From an uncultured Sphingobium sp. (GTDB lineage Bacteria > Pseudomonadota > Alphaproteobacteria > Sphingomonadales > Sphingomonadaceae): DNA of 19,203 nucleotides. The notes under the pieces are model-generated. The model saw nothing but the letters and a program-made list of their open reading frames with translations, made no database searches and was not told the origin of the DNA. Where the stretch lies: positions 1-19,203 of the forward strand of contig CAMLFF010000025.1 in the NCBI GenBank assembly GCA_946479185.1. Reading direction: 5' to 3'. A program made the translations under genes and the position numbers. Within the stretch, counting starts at the first letter, position 1; each line of letters begins with the position of its first letter. Below, piece after piece: positions 13,948 through 19,203 of the stretch.

Positions 13948-16900
13948 ATGACTAATTTCCGCTTTTTTCTCGCAGCTTCTGCGGCAAGCATTGCCACGGC
14001 CTGCATCGCCCTCCCGGCCTATGCGCAGGAGACCACTTCGACCATCACCGGCACGGTGACTGGTGATGGCGCGCCGCTTTCCGGCGCTGCCGTTCAGGTG
14101 ACGCACGTGCCCAGCGGCACGACATCCTCGGCCACAACCAATGCGAGCGGCGGCTTCTCTGCTTCCGGCCTGCGCGTTGGCGGACCTTACTCCGTCAAGG
14201 TAAGCGCGGCTGGATTTAGCGACTTCGAAGCGACCGACGTGTATACCGTCGTTGGTCAGTCCTTCACGCTGCCGGTGGCAATGCAATCGGCTGGCGACAC
14301 CATCGTCGTCACCGCATCGCGCATTCGCGGCGCTGGCAATACGTCGCAAGGGCCAGTGACCGTTCTCGATGCCGAGCAGATCAGCAAGGTGGCGTCGGTC
14401 AACCGCGACATTCGCGATCTCGCTGCGCGCAACCCTTTTGCCACGCTCGATACCAGCCAATCTACTGGCCGTCAGGTGTCTTTTGCAGGCCAAAACCCGC
14501 GCTTCAACCGCTTCACCGTCGATGGCGTGCCCATTACGGACAGCTTCGGCCTGAACCCCGACGCCCTGCCATCCCGTCGTGGCCCGGTGCCTTTGGATTC
14601 GATCGCACAGTTTGAAACCAAGGTTGCGCCTTACGACATTCGCGAAGGCTTCTTCCAGGGTGGCGTATCGAACGCGATCCTCAAGTCCGGCACGAACGAG
14701 TTTCACGGCACTGCCTTCTACACGTTCAGCTCGGATGAGCTGACTGGCAAGCGCACCAAGCCCTACATCCTTAACCCCACCGGGCGCGTCGCCGTGCCAA
14801 ACTTCACCAGCAAGGATTTTGGCGCCCAGCTCTCCGGCCCGATCATTAAGGACAAGCTGTTCTTCATGATTGCCGCAGAGCGCGTTCGCGCCGCCCGCCC
14901 GGTTGCATTCGGCACGCAGGAAGACAATGCTGGCACGCCTGTCATCGGCTCCAGCAATGCAGATTTGCAGCGGGTGATCGGCATCGCCAAGAGCCGCTAT
15001 GGCTATGATGCTGGCGGCCTTCTGCGCACCGATGGCGACAAGGATGATCGCATCGTCGGCAAGATCGATGCGAACCTCTCGGACACGCAGCGCGTTTCGC
15101 TCACCGGCCTTTACACCAAGGATGAGCTGAACGTCTCCACGACGACTGGCACGCGTGATCTGGGCCTTGAGTCCAACGCCTACCGCAAGCCGAACGAGTT
15201 GAAGGCTGGCGTCGTCGCGTGGAATGCCGACTGGTCGGAGGCTTTCTCGACCGAGACGCGGGCGCTCTACAAGGCTTATGACAGCGGCCAGTTCCCGCTG
15301 CTTGGCCGCAGTGCGCAAATGTCAGTCTGCGCTGGCCCAGCCGTCGCTCGCACGGGCGGCGCAACGAGCACCTCTGCCAGCATCGTCTGCCCCACTGGCA
15401 CGCCGCAATATGTGCTCGGCGCTGGCGGCCCGAGCCAGACCAATATCCTCAATATCCGTAGCTGGGGTGGTTCGGTTTCCGCCAAGCTTAAGGCTGGGAA
15501 CCACACATTCCAGGCGCTGGCTGAATGGAACCACACCAAGACCTTCAACGCCTTTGTGAACCCATCGGCTGGCAGCTATTATTTCGACAGCATTGACGAT
15601 TTCGCTAATGGCACGCCGAGCCAGTTCATCTACAATAATGCTGCTTCGCTTGATCCTAGCGATGCCGCTGCCAGCTTCTCCTATGATGTCTACACCTTTG
15701 GATTGCAGGATGACTGGCGCGTAAGCGACAAGCTGGCGCTCGGCATCGGCCTGCGCTGGGACGTGTTTGGGATGAAGGACCAGCCGGCTCTCAATCCTAA
15801 CTTCGCGCCCCGTTATGGCTTCTCGAACACCCACACGATCAGCGGGATCGATCTGCTCCAGCCGCGCATCGGCTTCACGTACAAGCCAGCACCACGCCTC
15901 ACCATCCGTGGTGGCGGCGGCATCTTTGGCGGTGGATCGCCGGACGTTTACATCGGTAACTCCTTCTCCAACACGGGCGTCGTCAACACGTCGATCACGG
16001 CACGTCAGACCGATGGCGGCATCTTCCAGCTCAATGGATCAAGCGCTGGCGCCAACAGCGCGAACGCAGCGGCCATTCTTGGGAGCCCATCCTTCACGAC
16101 CATCCCTTCGGCGGCAAATACAGCCGTGGTTGCAGCGGCCAATGGCCTCTCGACTAACCCCAATGCGACGACGTCGATCAATGCAGTCGATCCGGAATTC
16201 AAGGCGCCTAGCCAGTTCCGCGCGACGCTCTCGGTGGATTATGAAGCCAATCTCGGGCCGCTCGGCGACGGTTGGTTCTTCGGCGCTGACCTGCTCTATT
16301 CCAAGGTTCGTTCACAGGTCATGGTTGTTGATCTGCGCTCTATCCCGGTTGCCGGTTCGCTCACGCCGGACGGTCGTCAGCGTTACGCCAGCAAGATCGG
16401 CAATGCGAACGACACGGGCCAGGATCTGCTGCTCACCAACACCGATTATGGCCGTAGCTGGGTTGGCGTTGTGCGTGCAGAAAAGCGCTGGGATTGGGGT
16501 CTGACGATTGGCGGCGCCTATACCCGTCAGGACGTTCGTGATGCTGCTGCGCTCACATCGTCGCAGGCCGGCTCGATCTATGGCAATGGCGCCAATCTTG
16601 ACGCCAACTTCGGTGGACCCGGCCATGCCAATGACGAAGTGAAGTGGGCCTTCCGTTACAACGTCTCCTTCGAGAAGGCGTTCTTCGGCGACTATAAGAC
16701 GCGCTTGGACCTGTTCGGCACCACCCGCGCCGGTTCGCCATATAGCTACACGATGCAGGATCTGTCGGGCGGCCGCTCGGGCGTATTCGGCACCGCGGGT
16801 AGCGCTCTGCGTTACCTGTTCTACGTGCCAACCGTGAATGACTCCAAGGTTGTCTATGGTGCCGCGACTGCAACGGTAGCACAGGCTGCTGCGGATCAAG

Positions 16901-17292
16901 CGCGGATCAACGCTATCATCGAGGAATCGGGTCTGGGTGCCTATCGTGGCCAGATCGCGCCGCGTAATGGCTTCCGTTCAAAGGCCTTCACGCGTGTCGA
17001 TCTGCACGTCGAGCAGGAAATCCCGCTGCCGCTGGGCACCCGCTTTGCGCTCTTTGCGGATGTCGAGAACCTCACCAACCTGCTCAACCACAAATGGGGT
17101 CAGCAGCTTCGGTCGAGCTTCCCGTTCCGCAAGGTCGTAGCGAAGGTTAGCTGCGTCGCGGCAACCGGCAATAGCTGCGCACAATATCGCTATGAGCAGC
17201 CAAGCTCCAACACGGTGCTGGCAGACGAGTTGGTGACCAACAATGGTTCATCGCTCTACACCATCCGCGTGGGCGCTCGCTTCAGCTTCTGA
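13948..17292 (+). CDS. Oar-like TonB-dependent outer-membrane receptor
   Basis: This is a 1114-residue outer-membrane protein. A signal peptide (residues 1-26, cleaved after LPAYA) is followed by a carboxypeptidase-regulatory-like beta domain (about residues 32-112, starting ITGTVTGDGAPLSGAAV). Next come a TonB-box-like DTIVVTASR, a plug domain (FTVDGVPITDSFGLNPDALP), and a long barrel ending YTIRVGARFSF with the terminal phenylalanine expected for BAM-dependent insertion. The layout is that of Oar/OmpA-like TonB receptors, whose substrates are mostly unknown. ATG 13948 follows AGGGG by seven bases and starts right at the signal peptide; an upstream in-frame start is less likely. It stands alone with its own leader and terminator. 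Confidence 0.93.
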   Translation: MTNFRFFLAASAASIATACIALPAYAQETTSTITGTVTGDGAPLSGAAVQVTHVPSGTTSSATTNASGGFSASGLRVGGPYSVKVSAAGFSDFEATDVYTVVGQSFTLPVAMQSAGDTIVVTASRIRGAGNTSQGPVTVLDAEQISKVASVNRDIRDLAARNPFATLDTSQSTGRQVSFAGQNPRFNRFTVDGVPITDSFGLNPDALPSRRGPVPLDSIAQFETKVAPYDIREGFFQGGVSNAILKSGTNEFHGTAFYTFSSDELTGKRTKPYILNPTGRVAVPNFTSKDFGAQLSGPIIKDKLFFMIAAERVRAARPVAFGTQEDNAGTPVIGSSNADLQRVIGIAKSRYGYDAGGLLRTDGDKDDRIVGKIDANLSDTQRVSLTGLYTKDELNVSTTTGTRDLGLESNAYRKPNELKAGVVAWNADWSEAFSTETRALYKAYDSGQFPLLGRSAQMSVCAGPAVARTGGATSTSASIVCPTGTPQYVLGAGGPSQTNILNIRSWGGSVSAKLKAGNHTFQALAEWNHTKTFNAFVNPSAGSYYFDSIDDFANGTPSQFIYNNAASLDPSDAAASFSYDVYTFGLQDDWRVSDKLALGIGLRWDVFGMKDQPALNPNFAPRYGFSNTHTISGIDLLQPRIGFTYKPAPRLTIRGGGGIFGGGSPDVYIGNSFSNTGVVNTSITARQTDGGIFQLNGSSAGANSANAAAILGSPSFTTIPSAANTAVVAAANGLSTNPNATTSINAVDPEFKAPSQFRATLSVDYEANLGPLGDGWFFGADLLYSKVRSQVMVVDLRSIPVAGSLTPDGRQRYASKIGNANDTGQDLLLTNTDYGRSWVGVVRAEKRWDWGLTIGGAYTRQDVRDAAALTSSQAGSIYGNGANLDANFGGPGHANDEVKWAFRYNVSFEKAFFGDYKTRLDLFGTTRAGSPYSYTMQDLSGGRSGVFGTAGSALRYLFYVPTVNDSKVVYGAATATVAQAAADQARINAIIEESGLGAYRGQIAPRNGFRSKAFTRVDLHVEQEIPLPLGTRFALFADVENLTNLLNHKWGQQLRSSFPFRKVVAKVSCVAATGNSCAQYRYEQPSSNTVLADELVTNNGSSLYTIRVGARFSF

Positions 17293-17316
17293 TCGCTGCC
17301 AACAGGCTAAGAAAAA

Positions 17317-17354
17317 GGGGCGGGGACAGCAATGTCTCCGCCCTTTCAATTTTT
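17317..17354 (+). terminator. Intrinsic terminator of the TonB receptor gene
   Basis: GGGCGGGGACA (17318-17328) pairs with TGTCTCCGCCC (17333-17343) around a GCAA tetraloop, a GNRA type, with one G-T pair. A T-rich tail ends at 17354. It lies 25 bases after the stop codon. Confidence 0.88.
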
Positions 17355-17381
17355 GGTGCCTCCGTTACCGACGCCCGAGCA

Positions 17382-18131
17382 TCATCCCAGCTTCAGGCAG
17401 CTATCCAGTCCCTGCGTCTTCACAGCGCCAATATAGCGCGAAATGCGATTACCCTGTTTGCGCGTGAAGCCGGATGGCGCGATGGCGGCGCGCTTTTTGG
17501 GCAGGGGGAACACGGCAGCGATGCGGGCCGCTTCGGAGCGGGAGAGCGTGTCAGCGCCATGATTGAAGTAGCGGATCGCACCCGCCTGCACCCCATAGGT
17601 GCCAATGCCCGTCTCGGCGACGTTCAAATACACTTCCATGATCCGGCGTTTGCCCCAGATCGCCTCGATCAGCACGGTGTACCAGGCCTCCAGCCCCTTG
17701 CGGAAAAAGCCGCCACCTTGCCAGAGGAACACATTTTTCGCGGTCTGCTGGCTGATGGTCGAGCCGCCGCGGATGCGGCCGCCGCGTGCATTATATTGCA
17801 GCGCCTTCTGGATCGCATCGGTATCAAAGCCATGATGCTGGCAGAATTTGGCGTCTTCTCCGGCAATCGCGGCACGCGCCATATCGCCATCAATCTGTGA
17901 GAGGGGCGTCCAGTCCTTGGTAACCCCCTTGTCGTCCATCAGCATCGTGATGGTCACGGGCACTGGCACCCATTTATAAAGCAGCACCTGCACCAGCGAG
18001 ATGGTGACGAAACAGAAGATCGCAATCGCGATCCAGCGGAACAGCTTGCCGATGAAGGATGTTGGATTGCCGGGGAAGCGCAGCCACCCGCGCTTGCCGC
18101 TCCCGCGCCGGGTTTTCGTCGCTGCTGCCAT
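17382..18131 (-). CDS. mtgA: Monofunctional biosynthetic peptidoglycan transglycosylase
   Basis: This is a 249-residue GT51 glycosyltransferase that polymerises lipid II into glycan strands at the inner membrane. A basic N-terminus is followed by one transmembrane helix (about residues 31-52) and the catalytic domain. The catalytic glutamate is E92 in GEDAKFCQHHGFD. The motifs RGGSTISQQTAKN, RKGLEAWYTVLIE and KRRIMEVYLN are in order. No transpeptidase domain follows, so it is the monofunctional type. The ATG at 18131 has AGGAGAG upstream. It is 14 bases downstream of the pyrC stop on the same strand, so probably cotranscribed. Confidence 0.95.
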   Translation of the reverse strand: MAAATKTRRGSGKRGWLRFPGNPTSFIGKLFRWIAIAIFCFVTISLVQVLLYKWVPVPVTITMLMDDKGVTKDWTPLSQIDGDMARAAIAGEDAKFCQHHGFDTDAIQKALQYNARGGRIRGGSTISQQTAKNVFLWQGGGFFRKGLEAWYTVLIEAIWGKRRIMEVYLNVAETGIGTYGVQAGAIRYFNHGADTLSRSEAARIAAVFPLPKKRAAIAPSGFTRKQGNRISRYIGAVKTQGLDSCLKLG

Positions 18132-18145
18132 CGCGCGCTCTCCTC

Positions 18146-19203
18146 TTAATGGCCGGGGAATTGCGTGGCCTCAAAGCGCACCGCCTCGCCCACTGCCTCA
18201 TTGGCCAGCTGTGCATCCCACATCACGCGATTGCCGCGTATGATGGTGCCGATGGGTTTGCCGGTAACGCTTATATCCTCAAAGGGCGACCAGTCGCAGC
18301 GCGAGGCGAGCCACTGCTTCTCCATTGTCCAGCGGGCCTTGAGGTCGACCACGGTGAAATCGGCATCATAGCCCACGGCGATGCGCCCCTTGCCGACCAG
18401 CCCGAAGATGCGCTGCGGCCCGGCGCTGGTCAGATCGATGAAGCGCTGCAGCGTTAGGCGCCCATTGGCGACATGATCGAGCAGCAGCGGCACCAGCGTC
18501 TGCACGCCGGGCATGCCGCTTGGGCTTGCCGGATAGGTCTTGGCCTTTTCTTCCTTGGTGTGCGGCGCATGGTCGGAGCCCAGCACATCAGGCACACCCT
18601 GCGCGAGCCAGTGCCATAGTCCATCGCGATGCGCGCCCGAGCGGATTGGCGGGTTCATCTGCGCATAGGTCCCAAGGCGCGGATAGGCCTCCTCAGCCGC
18701 GAGGGTGAGATGCTGCGGCGTCACCTCGCAGGTCGCGATGTCCTTGTGCTGGCTCAGAAATTCCAGCTCGGCAGGCGTGGTGATGTGCAGCACATGGATG
18801 CGCCGCCCGGCCTCGCGCGCCAGCTTCACGATGCGCCGGGTGGCGAGCATCGCGCTTTCATCATCGCGCCACACCGGATGGCTTGAGGGATCGCCCGTCA
18901 CACGATGGTCCATGCGCGCATTCATCCGCGCCTCATCCTCGGCGTGGATGGCGACCCGGCGGCGGCCATGCGCCAGCACGCGGGCCAGCGCTTCATCCTC
19001 CGCCACCAGCAGGCTGCCGGTCGAGGCGCCCATGAAGATCTTGACGCCTGCCGTGCCGGGGATGCGCTCCAGCTCGGCCAGCTGCTCGGCATTGTCGCCC
19101 GTCGCGCCGACATAAAAGGCATGGTCGCACCACATCCGGTGATGGGCGCGGGCGAGCTTGTCATGCACGCGCTCGGCAGTGTCCGTGTTGGGGTTGGTGT
19201 TCG
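18146..19203 (-). CDS. pyrC: Dihydroorotase, N-terminus outside the window
   Basis: The frame stays open to the end of the window, so the first ~90-100 residues are missing; about 351 are visible. The first residues seen, NTNPNTDTAERV, follow the family's 'MPNTNP' element. IHAEDE, HVLHITTPAELEFL, EVTPQHL and LGSDHAPHTKEEK are the zinc-binding and catalytic segments of the amidohydrolase class that includes dihydroorotase and allantoinase. The family and the strong DHAPHTKEEK pattern fit dihydroorotase, the third step of pyrimidine synthesis, but allantoinase-like relatives look similar. It is followed by mtgA after 14 bases. Confidence 0.9.
   Translation of the reverse strand, partial: NTNPNTDTAERVHDKLARAHHRMWCDHAFYVGATGDNAEQLAELERIPGTAGVKIFMGASTGSLLVAEDEALARVLAHGRRRVAIHAEDEARMNARMDHRVTGDPSSHPVWRDDESAMLATRRIVKLAREAGRRIHVLHITTPAELEFLSQHKDIATCEVTPQHLTLAAEEAYPRLGTYAQMNPPIRSGAHRDGLWHWLAQGVPDVLGSDHAPHTKEEKAKTYPASPSGMPGVQTLVPLLLDHVANGRLTLQRFIDLTSAGPQRIFGLVGKGRIAVGYDADFTVVDLKARWTMEKQWLASRCDWSPFEDISVTGKPIGTIIRGNRVMWDAQLANEAVGEAVRFEATQFPGH

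Noticed and set aside
13930..15318. Minus-strand open frame of 462 residues opposite the TonB receptor
   Set aside because: Antisense shadow of the receptor's signal peptide, plug and early barrel; no ribosome-binding site or recognisable domain.

Overview
The window is a high-GC bacterial chromosome segment, most likely from an alphaproteobacterium of the sphingomonad group (Sphingomonas, Sphingobium, Novosphingobium or Sphingopyxis). That placement is inference, based on protein character: a stand-alone phage-shock cluster with PspF, a pyruvate dehydrogenase E2/E3 cluster, an Oar-like TonB receptor and a DUF559 gene flanked by GC-rich palindromes. There are no rRNA or tRNA genes, no CRISPR array and no recognisable transposase. 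Coding density is high, and only one non-coding stretch exceeds 300 bases (13602-13947).

Layout. Positions 1-210 hold the 3' end of an RND-type outer-membrane efflux gene. Positions 253-3285 hold a xenobiotic-style module: a Rieske oxygenase on the minus strand, a divergent TetR-class repressor with a palindrome between them, and an MFS exporter behind the repressor. Positions 3282-6007 (minus strand) carry a phage-shock operon read pspA-pspB-pspC, then three small membrane/coiled-coil genes, then sufE. Divergent from it lies pspF (6202-7239), its sigma-54 activator. The shared intergenic region holds a good -24/-12 promoter, a long-armed inverted repeat and a leader hairpin. Next come a DUF989-type membrane protein, iron superoxide dismutase with its own terminator, and a UspA protein.

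Positions 9359-13601 form a plus-strand metabolic run: pyruvate dehydrogenase E2, a hot-dog acyl-CoA thioesterase, a DUF559 endonuclease-like gene bounded by related palindromes, dihydrolipoamide dehydrogenase (E3), and a PAP2 phosphatase. The DUF559 segment looks like a cassette inserted between the thioesterase and the native ribosome-binding site of lpdA. A 346-base non-coding region rich in small inverted repeats precedes a large Oar-like TonB-dependent receptor (13948-17292) with a GNRA-capped terminator. On the minus strand at the right end are a monofunctional transglycosylase (mtgA) and, upstream of it, a dihydroorotase (pyrC) that runs off the window.

The two most interesting points are the expanded psp operon and the DUF559 cassette. 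In the psp operon four or five products end in related coiled-coil tails, and two of the added genes share a near-identical ribosome-binding region. The DUF559 cassette extends its reading frame through its own palindromic flanks.
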